64,000 nt of DNA from Bacteroides sp. Marseille-P3684 (GTDB taxonomy: Bacteria; Bacteroidota; Bacteroidia; Bacteroidales; Bacteroidaceae), in the NCBI RefSeq assembly GCF_900291465.1, contig NZ_LT985808.1, positions 2,118,575 to 2,182,574 on the forward strand, written 5' to 3'. Of the stretch, positions 9,458 through 19,001 are shown one piece after another. Position numbers and translations under genes: made by a program. The notes under the pieces are model-generated. The model saw only the letters and a list, made by a program, of their open reading frames with translations, had not been told where the DNA came from and made no database searches. Every line of letters begins with the position of its first letter. Position 1 is the stretch's first letter.

Positions 9458-10918
9458 ATGGAACATCAAACGAAACTACAACCGGAATGTGTATTCCATT
9501 ACTTTGCAGAGGTTTGTAAGATACCTCGTCCGTCAAAGAAAGAAGAGAAGATGATTGCTTTCCTGAAGGATTTCGGGGAAAAGCATGGGTTGGAAACAAA
9601 AGTCGATAAGGCTGGTAATGTGTTGATAAAGAAACCGGCTACTCCGGGGTTTGAGAACCGTAAAACGGTGATTCTTCAATCGCACATTGATATGGTGTGT
9701 GAGAAGAATAAGGAGACACGGCATGATTTTGAAAAGGATCCTATCGAAACTTACGTGGATGGAGAATGGTTGCGTGCCAAGGGGACTACTTTGGGAGCAG
9801 ACAACGGCATTGGAGTAGCTACGGAACTGGCTATTCTGGCAGCCGATGATGTGAAGCATGGACCGATTGAATGCCTGTTTACCGTAGATGAAGAGACTGG
9901 ATTGACTGGCGCTTTTGCATTGGAGAAAGGTTTCATGGACGGTGACATCCTGCTGAATCTTGACTCAGAAGACGAAGGTGAACTGTTTATTGGTTGTGCC
10001 GGTGGCGTACGTACATTGGTTGAGTTTGATTATCAACCCGTAACTGTTCCCGCTGATTTCTTTTGCTTCCGGCTGGCTGTTGAGGGGCTGACCGGTGGAC
10101 ATTCCGGAGATGACATCAATAAGATGCGTGCGAATGCCAACAAGCTGCTGGGTCGCTTCCTTTATCAGACTAACCGTAAGTATGATTTCTATTTGTTGGA
10201 TATTGACGGTGGCAACCTCCACAATGCCATTCCACGTGAGGCCCATGCCCTTTGCGCCATACCGATGGAGCACAAGGAAGATATCCGGGTAGATTGGAAT
10301 ATTTTTGCAGCCGAAGTAGAGGAGGAATATGCCGCTACGGAGAAAAACATGAAATTCAAGTTGGATTCGGAGACTTATCATGCTGAGGCTATCGAGCGCC
10401 AGGTAGTGACAAGGTTCCTGGCAGCTGTGCAAGGAGTGTTCAATGGAGTCTTTGCCATGAGTCAGGATATTCCGGGACTGGTAGAAACATCTTCGAATCT
10501 GGCTTCCATCAAGGTGCGTGATCATAAAGTCATTGTGACGAGTAGCCAGCGCAGTTCCATCCTGTCAGCTCGCAAAAATGTGGCAGACAGCATTCAGTCC
10601 GTGTTTGAACTGGCTGGTGCGCGTGTAGATGTCGGTGAGGGATATCCGGGTTGGAAACCGAATACACAGTCTGAAATTCTCCAGATTGCAGTAGATACCT
10701 ATAAGGAACTGTTTGGTGTAGAGCCAAAGGTGAAGGCAATCCATGCCGGATTGGAATGCGGCCTGTTCCTGGAGAAATATCCGTCTCTGGATATGGTTTC
10801 GTTCGGTCCGACTTTGAGAGGGGTTCACTCTCCTGATGAGCGGATGCTCATCCCGACGGTAGATAAGTTCTGGCGCCATCTGTTGGCTGTCCTCCAGCGT
10901 ATCCCGCTCAAGGCATAA
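9458..10918 (+). CDS. pepD: Aminoacyl-histidine dipeptidase (M20 family)
   Basis: Cytoplasmic metallopeptidase of 486 residues that hydrolyses Xaa-His dipeptides such as carnosine. M20 metal-site motifs are visible: SHIDMVCEKN (His and Asp ligands, near residue 75), GADNGIGVA (bridging Asp, near 107) and DEETGLTGA (catalytic Glu, near 137), with a C-terminal ligand region at HAGLECG. Length fits PepD. An AGGAG-like sequence lies about 12 nt before the ATG. A hairpin terminator follows at 10944-10986, and the next gene is convergent, so it is monocistronic. Confidence 0.92.
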   Translation: MEHQTKLQPECVFHYFAEVCKIPRPSKKEEKMIAFLKDFGEKHGLETKVDKAGNVLIKKPATPGFENRKTVILQSHIDMVCEKNKETRHDFEKDPIETYVDGEWLRAKGTTLGADNGIGVATELAILAADDVKHGPIECLFTVDEETGLTGAFALEKGFMDGDILLNLDSEDEGELFIGCAGGVRTLVEFDYQPVTVPADFFCFRLAVEGLTGGHSGDDINKMRANANKLLGRFLYQTNRKYDFYLLDIDGGNLHNAIPREAHALCAIPMEHKEDIRVDWNIFAAEVEEEYAATEKNMKFKLDSETYHAEAIERQVVTRFLAAVQGVFNGVFAMSQDIPGLVETSSNLASIKVRDHKVIVTSSQRSSILSARKNVADSIQSVFELAGARVDVGEGYPGWKPNTQSEILQIAVDTYKELFGVEPKVKAIHAGLECGLFLEKYPSLDMVSFGPTLRGVHSPDERMLIPTVDKFWRHLLAVLQRIPLKA

Positions 10919-10943
10919 GGCATGAAACAGAATTTGTAAAGCG

Positions 10944-10986
10944 AGGGCATGATTTGTGAATAGTCACAAGGAGTGCCCTTGTTTTA
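10944..10986 (+). terminator. Terminator after pepD
   Basis: Nested hairpin: AGGGCA pairs with TGCCCT, enclosing TTGTGA/TCACAA, followed by TTGTTTT. It lies between the convergent pepD and rlmH genes. Confidence 0.65.
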
Positions 10987-10997
10987 TGTCTGTCCGG

Positions 10998-11471
10998 TTA
11001 CTCGTGATGATAAGGACCTCCGTTGAGAATATTCATGGCGCGATAAAGCTGTTCGACAAAGACCAGGCGTACCATCTGATGAGAGAAGGTCATCTTCGAG
11101 AGGGAAACTTTCTCATGAGCTGCCTGATAAACATCGGATGAAAAGCCGTAAGGACCACCGATAATGAATACCAGCCGTCTGTTGACCGTATTCAGCTTCC
11201 GTTCCATCCATGATGCGAACTCTACGGAGCGGAATTCCTTTCCACCCTCATCGAGTAATACGATGACATCACCCGGCTGGAGGGCTTTCAGGATGAGTTC
11301 GCCTTCTTTTTCTTTTTGTTGTTCCATGGAAAGCTTCTTGGTGTTTTTCAGTTCCGGAATTACTTCCATGTCAAACGATATATAGTGTTTGGTACGTTCT
11401 ACATAGTCGTTAATGGCAGCAATGTAATGCTTTTCTACAGTCTTTCCTACGACCAATAATACGGTTTTCAT
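10998..11471 (-). CDS. rlmH: 23S rRNA (pseudouridine1915-N3)-methyltransferase
   Basis: SPOUT-class methyltransferase of 157 residues that methylates pseudouridine in helix 69 of 23S rRNA. It starts MKTVLLVVGK at 11471; a longer reading exists but the extra 44 residues look non-coding, and the chosen start gives the family length. The SAM-binding knot is seen in VFIIGGPYGFS, and the end NGGPYHHE is diagnostic. Upstream lies the response-regulator gene on the same strand, 173 nt away. Confidence 0.95.
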   Translation of the reverse strand: MKTVLLVVGKTVEKHYIAAINDYVERTKHYISFDMEVIPELKNTKKLSMEQQKEKEGELILKALQPGDVIVLLDEGGKEFRSVEFASWMERKLNTVNRRLVFIIGGPYGFSSDVYQAAHEKVSLSKMTFSHQMVRLVFVEQLYRAMNILNGGPYHHE

Positions 11472-11644
11472 CGGATTCTTCGGTTGGTTCAGGTTGCAAA
11501 GATAGGGCAATTGGTCCGGAATGTCAATATGGGTTGTCGTGCTTGTACCCGGACATGTAATTTTCATGAAATGGGGCCCGTTGGTCATACCGCTGTATGA
11601 CACGAGTCCCTTCCTTCTTAAATATAGAGAGAGTGTATGGTGCG

Positions 11645-12385
11645 TTATTGGATCGTCTTGTTGTTCAGGTAGCTTTGCAGTTCTTGTTTGTAGCTGTCCG
11701 AGATGGGGATGTATTCCTTTCCAAATACGATTCGTCCGCGGTCAATGAGGCGGATTTTACTTTTCTGCACGATGTAGGAACGATGTACACGTAAGAAACG
11801 GGAAGAGGGAAGATGCTCTTCTACCGATTTCAGGCTCATGAGGGATAAGATAGGACGAGGTTCATGCTCCAGGTAAATCTTTACGTAGTCTTTCAGTCCT
11901 TCGATGTAGAGAATGTCATCCAGACGAATCTGTATGAGCTTGTAGTCGCTCTTCACGTAAATGAATACATCACCGTTATCCGTGCCTTCTCCATGTCCGT
12001 TTGCAGCATTCTGCGACGCCTCTTTCATCTCAAACCATGCCAATGCCTTGTTGGACGCTTCGAGAAACTCTTTGTAGCTGATAGGCTTCAGCAAGTAATC
12101 CAACGCATTGACCCGGTAGCTGTCCAGCGCATACTGGCTGAATGCCGTTGTGAAGATGATGCGTGTTTCGGGCACTACCATCTGTGAGAACTCCAGTCCG
12201 TTCAGTTCGGGCATCTGTATGTCCAGAAACAGCAGGTCTACCGGATTCTCTTGCAGTCCTTTCATTGCAACCACTGCACTGGAATATTTACCCCGGAGTT
12301 GCAGAAACGGAGTTTTGTTGACATAGGTTTCCAGCAGGTCCAGAGCCAACGGTTCATCATCGACAATTGCACACGACAGATTCAT
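11645..12385 (-). CDS. LytTR-family response regulator
   Basis: A 246-residue DNA-binding response regulator. The receiver domain (about 1-120) has the acidic pair (IVDDEP, residues 9-10), the phospho-acceptor Asp55 in LLFLDIQMPE, and the conserved Lys (LDYLLKPIS). The C-terminal LytTR domain (about 140-240) has FIYVKSDYKLIQI and RFLRVHRSYIV. It starts 3 nt after the histidine-kinase stop and pairs with it. It probably controls the adjoining efflux genes, as usual for LytTR pairs; no operator was identified. Confidence 0.92.
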   Translation of the reverse strand: MNLSCAIVDDEPLALDLLETYVNKTPFLQLRGKYSSAVVAMKGLQENPVDLLFLDIQMPELNGLEFSQMVVPETRIIFTTAFSQYALDSYRVNALDYLLKPISYKEFLEASNKALAWFEMKEASQNAANGHGEGTDNGDVFIYVKSDYKLIQIRLDDILYIEGLKDYVKIYLEHEPRPILSLMSLKSVEEHLPSSRFLRVHRSYIVQKSKIRLIDRGRIVFGKEYIPISDSYKQELQSYLNNKTIQ

Positions 12386-12388
12386 AGT

Positions 12389-13477
12389 TTACATGGTTTT
12401 ATTGGGATATGTATTAATGGCCAGCAGAGAGGTATAGACACTTCCGTCCGCGTTGACACCCTTCCGCCATTCATAGCGTCCCGGATAAAGCAACTCCAGA
12501 CGTTTTTTCACCTGTTCGAGCCCGATGCCACTTCCACTTTTGTCCGAACGGTTTTTCGGATGGTTGCTGTTGGCAATCTCACAGACCACTTGTCCTTCCC
12601 GTTCACTGATGGTGATGCTGATGAAACTCGGTTCAGTCGGACTGATTCCATGCTTGAAGGCATTTTCGATGAGTGAGATGAAGATGAGTGGGGCTATGGG
12701 TGTCTGGCTGTCTTTCGCCACTTCGATGTTAATGACCAGACTGACTCCTTTCACCAGACGGATACGCATCAGCTCGATGTAGTTGTGTATGAAGTCTATC
12801 TCTTTACACAAAGGTACAAAGGTTCCCCGGTTTTCATAGAGTACATGTCTCAAAAGTTTAGACAAATCCTGAACGGCTTGCTGTGCCTTGTCTGTATCGA
12901 ATGCAATGAGGGCATAGATGTTGTTCAGTGTGTTGAGCAGGAAGTGAGGATTCAGCTGGTTACGCAAGTTGTTGAGCTCGGCTTCCATGCGGCTTTGCTC
13001 TGCCTCTTGCCGTGCCGTTTCTGCTTTTTGCCACTGCATGCTCAGGCGGATGACCGTGCCCAGTCCTGCCATGAAGATGTACATGACACAGTCTTTGATG
13101 AGAAAAGCCCAACGAGGTGGATGGTGAAAGCTGGCAAATGGCTCAACCTTTGTATCTTTCCCAAAGAAACAATCCTGAAGATAAGGGAAATAGAACAGAT
13201 GGAAGAATACCAGTAACACAGCAATGAGCAAAACATTGTAGAGCAGGTAGCGTGACCGTTCTTTTTTCAGAAGGAACTTGGGTACCAGCAGCCAATAATT
13301 TGCATAGAAGATGATGAAGAATGAGACTGGGATGGAGAGGCGACGGAAATATTCATTCCACCGTATACCCTCCGAATGGTCTTCCATCAGTAGCGGAAAG
13401 GTGAAAAGCAACACCCATGCGATGATATGTATGTAGATAGCCAAGTGGGCTGTTTTGGGAGTAGAATCGTGTTTCAT
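12389..13477 (-). CDS. LytS/YehU-type sensor histidine kinase
   Basis: A 362-residue membrane sensor kinase. Four hydrophobic segments occupy about residues 12-150, with no recognisable periplasmic sensor domain, then a coiled-coil linker and the His_kinase domain with NQLNPHFLLNTLNNI; His178 is the phospho-acceptor. The HATPase region has LIENAFKHG and SGIGLEQVKKRL. It is followed by the cognate regulator. A 34-nt hairpin (13504-13537) separates it from the efflux permease upstream, so it may be transcribed by read-through or separately. Confidence 0.92.
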   Translation of the reverse strand: MKHDSTPKTAHLAIYIHIIAWVLLFTFPLLMEDHSEGIRWNEYFRRLSIPVSFFIIFYANYWLLVPKFLLKKERSRYLLYNVLLIAVLLVFFHLFYFPYLQDCFFGKDTKVEPFASFHHPPRWAFLIKDCVMYIFMAGLGTVIRLSMQWQKAETARQEAEQSRMEAELNNLRNQLNPHFLLNTLNNIYALIAFDTDKAQQAVQDLSKLLRHVLYENRGTFVPLCKEIDFIHNYIELMRIRLVKGVSLVINIEVAKDSQTPIAPLIFISLIENAFKHGISPTEPSFISITISEREGQVVCEIANSNHPKNRSDKSGSGIGLEQVKKRLELLYPGRYEWRKGVNADGSVYTSLLAINTYPNKTM

Positions 13478-13503
13478 AGTGTATTGTTACTCTTTCCGTT
13501 TAA

Positions 13504-13537
13504 CCAGTCCGGTACTTTGGGAGAAGTACCGGACTGG
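13504..13537 (-). terminator. Perfect 14-bp hairpin between efflux permease and sensor kinase
   Basis: CCAGTCCGGTACTT and its exact complement flank a 6-nt loop. No T-run follows on the minus strand, so it may be a weak terminator or an mRNA-stabilising processing hairpin that lowers expression of the two-component pair relative to the pump. Confidence 0.55.
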
Positions 13538-13566
13538 AGATACTGTGCTTTCTTGAACCGGGAGTT

Positions 13567-14787
13567 TTATTCGTACCGTAAAGCCTCGATCGGGTCCAGA
13601 TTGGCAGCCTTCTGTGCAGGATACCATCCGAAGAAAATGCCTGTTATGGTGCAGACTGCAAAGCTCAGCAGGACGCTCCAAGGCTGGATGAAGACGGGCC
13701 AATGTGCCACGAACTTGACAACCCAGCTGGCACCACATCCGATGATGACGCCGATGAGTCCGCCTGTAATGCTGATCAGGATGGCTTCGATAAGGAATTG
13801 GCTCAGAATGTCAACTCCCCGTGCTCCGACTGACATGCGCAAGCCGATTTCCCGGGTACGTTCGGTTACCGAGACGTACATGATGTTCATGATGCCGATA
13901 CCACCTACGATAAGTGAGATTCCGGCGATGCAAGCCAGCAGGGTTGTCATCAAGTCAGTGGTCGTGTTGAGCATCTGGCTGAGTTCCTGTTGAGTTCGGA
14001 TGGTAAAGTCATCTTCATCCGTATCGCGCAGTTTGTGTTCCCGACGTAAAATCTTTCCGATTTCATCGGTGGCATACTCGGTCATGTCCTCTGTCAGTGC
14101 TGAAGCATAGATGCCTTGCAGATAGGTGACGGCAAGCAATCGCTTCATCACAGTGGTATAGGGAGCGATGACGATATCATCCTGGTCCATACCCATCGAG
14201 TTGTAGCCTTTTGACTTCAAGACTCCGACCACCCGGAAGGGAACCTGGTTGAAACGTATGACTTGTCCCACAGGATCGCTTCCGTCAGGGAACAGATTGT
14301 CGACAATGGTTTTTCCAATGATGCACACTTTGGCAGAGGTGCGTATGTCATTTTCTGTGAACATCTCTCCCTGCTCTACGGTGAGCTGGCGTATCTTCAG
14401 GTAGTCGATGCTGGCACCGTTGACGGAGGAGGGGTAGTTCTCTGAACCATGAATGAGTTGTCCGGAAGCTGACACGTTCGGGCTGATGGCGGAGAGATAG
14501 GTGCACTCATTGCGCAGAGTCTCATAGTTCTCCAGCTTTAACGTCTGCATTTCCGAAGCGTCGCGACGGACACCGCCACGCATCTCACCTCCCGGATGAA
14601 TCATAATCATATTTGAGCCCATTTCGGAGATTTGTGCCTGGATGCTCTTCTTTGAACCTTGACCGATGGCAATCATTGTGATAACGGATGCCACGCCGAT
14701 GATGATGCCAAGCATGGTCAGGAAGGCTCGGAGCTTGTTGTTGGCCAAGGCTCGCAGGGCTATCTTAAATAAGTTGCTAACATTCAT
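13567..14787 (-). CDS. MacB-type ABC transporter permease
   Basis: A 406-residue permease of the MacB/FtsX type: one N-terminal membrane helix (about 18-42, LRAFLTMLGIIIGVASVITM), a large periplasmic MacB_PCD domain, then three C-terminal helices (about 280-390). The motif RTREIGLRMSVGAR near residue 310 is diagnostic. The ATPase is a separate gene directly upstream, unlike the fused MacB of Escherichia coli. With MacA-like adaptor and TolC-like channel genes in the same operon it forms a tripartite exporter; the substrate cannot be read from sequence. Confidence 0.93.
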   Translation of the reverse strand: MNVSNLFKIALRALANNKLRAFLTMLGIIIGVASVITMIAIGQGSKKSIQAQISEMGSNMIMIHPGGEMRGGVRRDASEMQTLKLENYETLRNECTYLSAISPNVSASGQLIHGSENYPSSVNGASIDYLKIRQLTVEQGEMFTENDIRTSAKVCIIGKTIVDNLFPDGSDPVGQVIRFNQVPFRVVGVLKSKGYNSMGMDQDDIVIAPYTTVMKRLLAVTYLQGIYASALTEDMTEYATDEIGKILRREHKLRDTDEDDFTIRTQQELSQMLNTTTDLMTTLLACIAGISLIVGGIGIMNIMYVSVTERTREIGLRMSVGARGVDILSQFLIEAILISITGGLIGVIIGCGASWVVKFVAHWPVFIQPWSVLLSFAVCTITGIFFGWYPAQKAANLDPIEALRYE

Positions 14788-14813
14788 ACTATGTTTTGTT
14801 GTTTATGAGTTTG

Positions 14814-15560
14814 TCAGTCTTCATCATTCCGGGGCAATTCTGCCAACGCCTGTTTAGCTGAGAGGACATTGGCATTCACCACGTCTTCAATGATGTGTCC
14901 GTCTCGCAGACGGATATTCCGACTGCTGTACTGGGCTATTTCAGGGTTGTGAGTAACGAAGATGATGGTACGTCCTGCCGCATGCAATTCCTGAAACAAT
15001 ACCAGAATTTCGAAGGAGGTGCGGGTATCCAGGTTTCCGGTTGCCTCGTCTGCCAAAATCACTGCCGGATTGTTGACCAATGCCCGAGCGATTGCTACAC
15101 GTTGCATTTGTCCTCCTGACATCTGATTGGATTTATGTTCCAGTCGGTCGCCCAGACCTACACGCTGCAAGGCTTCGATGGCACGTTTGCGGCGTTCTGT
15201 TGCACTTACGGCCGGATTGTACATCAGGGGGAGTTCTACATTCTCCACAGCAGTGGTTTTCGGGAGCAGGTTGTAGTTCTGAAAGACAAATCCGATTTTC
15301 CGGTTGCGCAGAATTGCTCGTTCGGCTTTGCTCATTTGTCGGACAGAGATGCCGTCAAGGTAATATTCACCGCTGGTGGGGGTATCCAGGCAGCCCAGTG
15401 TGTTCAGCAACGTAGACTTTCCGGACCCCGACGTTCCCATGATGGTGACAAACTCTCCTTCTTCGATGGAGAACGAGACACCGCGCAATGCGTGAACAGT
15501 CTCGTCTCCCACTTGGAAGTTCCGTTTGATATTTTCTATGCTGATGACAGTTTTACCCAT
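14814..15560 (-). CDS. ABC transporter ATPase of MacB/LolD type
   Basis: A 248-residue nucleotide-binding protein with Walker [10 protein letters not shown] (about residues 42-50), Q-loop [10 protein letters not shown], signature [15 protein letters not shown] and Walker [13 protein letters not shown]. It energises the permease whose gene begins 26 nt downstream. The start lies 2 nt after the adaptor stop, so the genes are translationally close. All catalytic residues are present. Confidence 0.95.
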   Translation of the reverse strand: MGKTVISIENIKRNFQVGDETVHALRGVSFSIEEGEFVTIMGTSGSGKSTLLNTLGCLDTPTSGEYYLDGISVRQMSKAERAILRNRKIGFVFQNYNLLPKTTAVENVELPLMYNPAVSATERRKRAIEALQRVGLGDRLEHKSNQMSGGQMQRVAIARALVNNPAVILADEATGNLDTRTSFEILVLFQELHAAGRTIIFVTHNPEIAQYSSRNIRLRDGHIIEDVVNANVLSAKQALAELPRNDED

Positions 15561-15562
15561 AA

Positions 15563-16795
15563 TTACTTTTTCTCGTTTTTCTTTTTATTTCTGTCAGGAG
15601 GTCCCGGCATGAACGGGCTTCTCTCGCCTTGTTCCCCGGATACTGCTTCTCCACCCATCAGTGAACCGGTCTCAGCTTCACTGACGATGGTAGTTCCTTC
15701 GCTGATGCCTCCCAGAATTTCCGTATTGATGCCGTTACTCAGTCCGATGGTTACGGGATGTGCCTGGAAGACATGGTTCTCGTAGGTCCATACCTTGTGT
15801 TCCCCTTCGCAGTCGTTCACAACATCTTCCTCTCCCAGCATCGGTGGTTCCGGGGTGAAGCGCAAGGCCTTGCTCGGCACGCAGAGAACTCCTTTCTTGT
15901 CGAGTGTATAGATGGTGACATTGGCTGTCAGGCGCGGTTTCAGTTTCAGATCCGGATTGTCGGCGGTGATGACGACTTCATACGTTACCACTGTTTCGCT
16001 CGTGCTGGCTGCACTGGAGCTGGAACTGCTTTTGCTGCTACCCAAACGGATTTGTGCCACTCGTCCTTCAAACGTATCTTCGGGATAGGCATCCACCGTG
16101 AAGCTTACGCGTTGCCCATTCTGCACTCCGCCTATGTCAGCTTCGTCGACATCAGCGACGACCTGCATCTTGGTCAAGTCGGCAGCAATGGTGAAGAGGG
16201 TAGGAGTTTCGAAGCCGGATGCCACAGTCTGACCTTCTTCTACGTCACGGCTGGTCACTACGCCATTGATGGGTGAAGTAATGATGGCATACGACAAGTT
16301 ACGTTGTGCTTTATTGTAGGCAGCACGGCTACTCTCATAGCTGCTTTTGGCACGTTGGTAGTTGTAGAGGTTCTCTTCGTACTCTTTGTCGCTGATAAGG
16401 CCTTTTTCATGGAGTTGCAGGTTACGTTTATAGTTACGTTCCTGGTATTCGAATTCAGCTTTGGCTCCGTCGTAAGAACCTTTGGCGGACTCCAGTTCGT
16501 TTTGCAAGGTGACTTTATCCATTTCGGCAATGATTTGCCCTTCCTTTACTACAGAGTTGTAGTCTACATAGATTTTGTCGATGATTCCTGATACTTGCGT
16601 ACCTACTTCCACTTCAGTTACAGGTTCAATGTTGCCCGTAGCGGTGATGGAACTGCTGATGTCGCCTTTTTTCACCTGGGTGGTGGCGAACGTAACCATG
16701 GTTTTCTTTTTGGATCCTCCAAAGAGCCAGTATCCGCCTCCGGCAACGACTGCCACGGCAATGATTCCGGCAATGAGCTTTTGTTTGTTGTTCAT
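15563..16795 (-). CDS. MacA-type periplasmic adaptor (HlyD/RND-MFP family)
   Basis: Membrane-fusion protein linking the inner-membrane ABC permease to the outer-membrane channel. The start at 16795 (MNNKQKLIAG) gives 410 residues with a membrane anchor at about residues 7-22. It is followed by the first beta-barrel/lipoyl segment (ITATGNIEPVTEVEVGTQVSG), a coiled-coil hairpin (about 100-180), the second lipoyl half (SPINGVVTSRDVEEGQTV) and barrel domains. A Ser-rich loop (SSKSSSSSSAAS) sits near residue 275. A longer upstream start is possible but would put charged residues before the anchor. Confidence 0.93.
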   Translation of the reverse strand: MNNKQKLIAGIIAVAVVAGGGYWLFGGSKKKTMVTFATTQVKKGDISSSITATGNIEPVTEVEVGTQVSGIIDKIYVDYNSVVKEGQIIAEMDKVTLQNELESAKGSYDGAKAEFEYQERNYKRNLQLHEKGLISDKEYEENLYNYQRAKSSYESSRAAYNKAQRNLSYAIITSPINGVVTSRDVEEGQTVASGFETPTLFTIAADLTKMQVVADVDEADIGGVQNGQRVSFTVDAYPEDTFEGRVAQIRLGSSKSSSSSSAASTSETVVTYEVVITADNPDLKLKPRLTANVTIYTLDKKGVLCVPSKALRFTPEPPMLGEEDVVNDCEGEHKVWTYENHVFQAHPVTIGLSNGINTEILGGISEGTTIVSEAETGSLMGGEAVSGEQGERSPFMPGPPDRNKKKNEKK

Positions 16796-16817
16796 ATCGC
16801 TTGTGAGGTTGTTTTGT

Positions 16818-18167
16818 TTAGATTTCAATTTGGTTGCCTGCATAGAACTCCAGCAATACACGGTTCAGGATAGCCATATACTTAGCCTGTACACGTTCTT
16901 GTTGGGCGCTCATCAGGTTGTTCTTCTCGGTGAGTAGTTCTACCGTGTTCTTCATGCCGAGCTTGAATTGTTCGTTCACCAGTTCATAGCTGCTTTGGCT
17001 ACTCTTCAGCTTTGCATCAGCTGCTACAAACTGTTGTTGGGCACTTGAGGCATCGAGCCACATGGTCTCGATGGTGCGGTAGAGTTCCTTTTGTGCATTG
17101 GTCAGGTCGAGTTGCCGGCTTTCGCGTTGTATCTTGGCTTTCTCCACAGCACTTTTTGTTTCCCGGTTGCTGAAGATGGGTAAGCTGACGGACAGTCCAA
17201 TGGAGTTGTTCCATCCGCGTTTCACCTGTTCGGAGAAGGTAAAGTCGCTTCCTGTGGTGTGATTGGTGCCGATACCGGCTGTCAGGCTGACGTTGGGCAG
17301 GTATCCTGCTTTCGCCATGCTGATGCTCAAATCTGCCGACTGGATGTTGAGACGGCTGCTTTGTATTTCCGGACGGAGCGCCAAGGCGGTGTTGTAGATG
17401 TCAGCCTTGGCAGGGAGCGGGGAGAGCACGTTTGTTTCGTCCAGTTCCGGGATGGCAAGTGTAAAATCCCTGTCACCGTCCAGCTCCAGTAATTGTTTCA
17501 GCTGAAGTTTGTAGTTCTCCAGCGAAGTCTGTGCGGTTACAAGTTGGTAGTTGTCATTGCTTACTTGGGATTCCAGTTGGGCGAGTTCGCTCTTGGAGAT
17601 ATCGCCGGCAGCCAGCAATTCCTTGCCACGCTCGTATTGTGCCTTGCTCAGCTCCAGTGTCCCTTCATTGATGCGAACAGATTCGTCTGCATAGAGTATT
17701 TGCACATAGAGCTTGGTGATTTCTTCCTGCAAGGTGTTCTCTTGTTCGTTGACAGTCAGTTCGGCGGTCTCTTTATTCAGCTTCTGTTGCTTGATGGTGT
17801 TCAGGCGCTGTCCACCATTCCACACGGTCCATTGGGCATTGAGACCATAGCTGCCGGTGTAGGAGGTCTTGTTGGAACTGCTGATAATTTCAGTTCCGCT
17901 GACCATGCTGCTGGTCTCCTGGTAAGGACGGTTCGTCATGTTGTGTCCGGTGCTGAACGATAAGCTGGGGAAGAGTGCTGCTTTGGCAGTCTTTACATCC
18001 ACTTTGCTTTCTTCCAGTGAGAGCCTGTTCTGTTGCAGTTGGATGTTCTGTTCCAAAGCATAGCGGATGCAGTCGTTCAATGTCCATGTCTTTACCTCTT
18101 GGGCAAAGACGCCCCATGGTGAAGTGATGGCAAAGGCGGCGATTGCATATACGATTCCTTGTTTCAT
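16818..18167 (-). CDS. TolC-family outer-membrane efflux channel
   Basis: A 449-residue protein with a signal peptide (MKQGIVYAIAAFAITSPWG, cleaved near VFA-QE), then two OEP repeats typical of TolC: WTLNDCIRYALEQNIQLQQNR opens the first, ALALRPEIQSSRLNIQSADL the second. Long alpha-helical stretches rich in Gln and Glu form the periplasmic barrel. It is the first gene of the operon, directly behind a strong Bacteroides-type promoter, and supplies the exit duct for the MacA/MacB-type genes downstream. Confidence 0.93.
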   Translation of the reverse strand: MKQGIVYAIAAFAITSPWGVFAQEVKTWTLNDCIRYALEQNIQLQQNRLSLEESKVDVKTAKAALFPSLSFSTGHNMTNRPYQETSSMVSGTEIISSSNKTSYTGSYGLNAQWTVWNGGQRLNTIKQQKLNKETAELTVNEQENTLQEEITKLYVQILYADESVRINEGTLELSKAQYERGKELLAAGDISKSELAQLESQVSNDNYQLVTAQTSLENYKLQLKQLLELDGDRDFTLAIPELDETNVLSPLPAKADIYNTALALRPEIQSSRLNIQSADLSISMAKAGYLPNVSLTAGIGTNHTTGSDFTFSEQVKRGWNNSIGLSVSLPIFSNRETKSAVEKAKIQRESRQLDLTNAQKELYRTIETMWLDASSAQQQFVAADAKLKSSQSSYELVNEQFKLGMKNTVELLTEKNNLMSAQQERVQAKYMAILNRVLLEFYAGNQIEI

Positions 18168-18196
18168 TCTGTTTGTCTTTTAAGATTTTCTCTATA

Positions 18197-18227
18197 CAAA
18201 GGTAGTAGGGAATATGATGCGATGCAA
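18197..18227 (-). promoter_or_regulatory. Promoter of the efflux operon
   Basis: On the minus strand a -33 TTG (18225-18227) and a -7 TACCTTTG (18197-18204) are separated by 20 nt, the Bacteroides primary-sigma arrangement. The -7 box is 29 nt upstream of the tolC-like start. Confidence 0.75.
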
Positions 18228-18331
18228 TTAAAATAGATTTATCCTTCATTTTTGTCGTTTAATCGTTGCATTTTCCCGATAAAATTGTCGCATAGTCTCT
18301 TTCAGTGTTTCTTTGCGTCAGGAACATTACG

Positions 18332-18339
18332 TACCTTTG
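18332..18339 (+). promoter_or_regulatory. -7 box of ribE promoter
   Basis: TACCTTTG 42 nt upstream of the ribE ATG. A TTTG lies 16 nt further upstream, slightly closer than ideal. The leader is too short for an FMN riboswitch. Confidence 0.6.
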
Positions 18340-18381
18340 TCTCCGGATTTGAATATTAACCTTAATAAGAAAGGAATAATT

Positions 18382-18987
18382 ATGTTCTCAGGAATTGTAG
18401 AAGAATATGCAGAAGTGGTTCGCATCGAGAAAGACCAGGAAAACCTGCATCTCACCCTCCGTTGTTCGTTTGTGGATGAACTGAAGATTGACCAAAGCAT
18501 CTCTCATAATGGAGTATGTCTGACAGTTGTGAAGATTCAAGACGGGACTTATACTGTGACAGCCATGCGTGAGACCATTGAACGTTCAAATATAGGTATG
18601 CTGAAAGTTGGCGATAAAGTAAATGTGGAACGCAGTATGTTGATGAACGGCCGTCTTGACGGGCATATTGTCCAAGGACATGTTGATATGACTGCCGAAT
18701 GTGTGGATGTTCAGGATGCTGATGGCAGTTGGTATTATACGTTTAAATATGCGTTTGACCGTGAGATGGCAAAGCGGGGATACCTGACGGTAGATAAAGG
18801 TTCAGTGACCGTTAATGGAGTCAGTCTGACTGTGTGCAATCCTACTGAGGATACATTTCAGGTTGCTATCATTCCCTATACCTATGAGCATACGAACTTC
18901 CACACCATTCATGTGGGTAGTGTTGTGAATATCGAATTTGATATTTTGGGAAAATACATCAGCCGTATCATGCAGCTGTCAAAATAG
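18382..18987 (+). CDS. ribE: Riboflavin synthase alpha chain
   Basis: Condenses two molecules of 6,7-dimethyl-8-ribityllumazine to riboflavin in the cytoplasm. The 201-residue protein starts MFSGIVEEYAEV, the invariant N-terminus of the family, which fixes the start at 18382. Two lumazine-binding repeats are visible: the first with NGVCLTVV, the second with GHIVQGHVD and NGVSLTVC. It stands alone here and is followed after 14 nt by an array of short palindromes. Confidence 0.96.
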   Translation: MFSGIVEEYAEVVRIEKDQENLHLTLRCSFVDELKIDQSISHNGVCLTVVKIQDGTYTVTAMRETIERSNIGMLKVGDKVNVERSMLMNGRLDGHIVQGHVDMTAECVDVQDADGSWYYTFKYAFDREMAKRGYLTVDKGSVTVNGVSLTVCNPTEDTFQVAIIPYTYEHTNFHTIHVGSVVNIEFDILGKYISRIMQLSK

Positions 18988-19001
18988 ATTGTCCGACGGA
19001 T

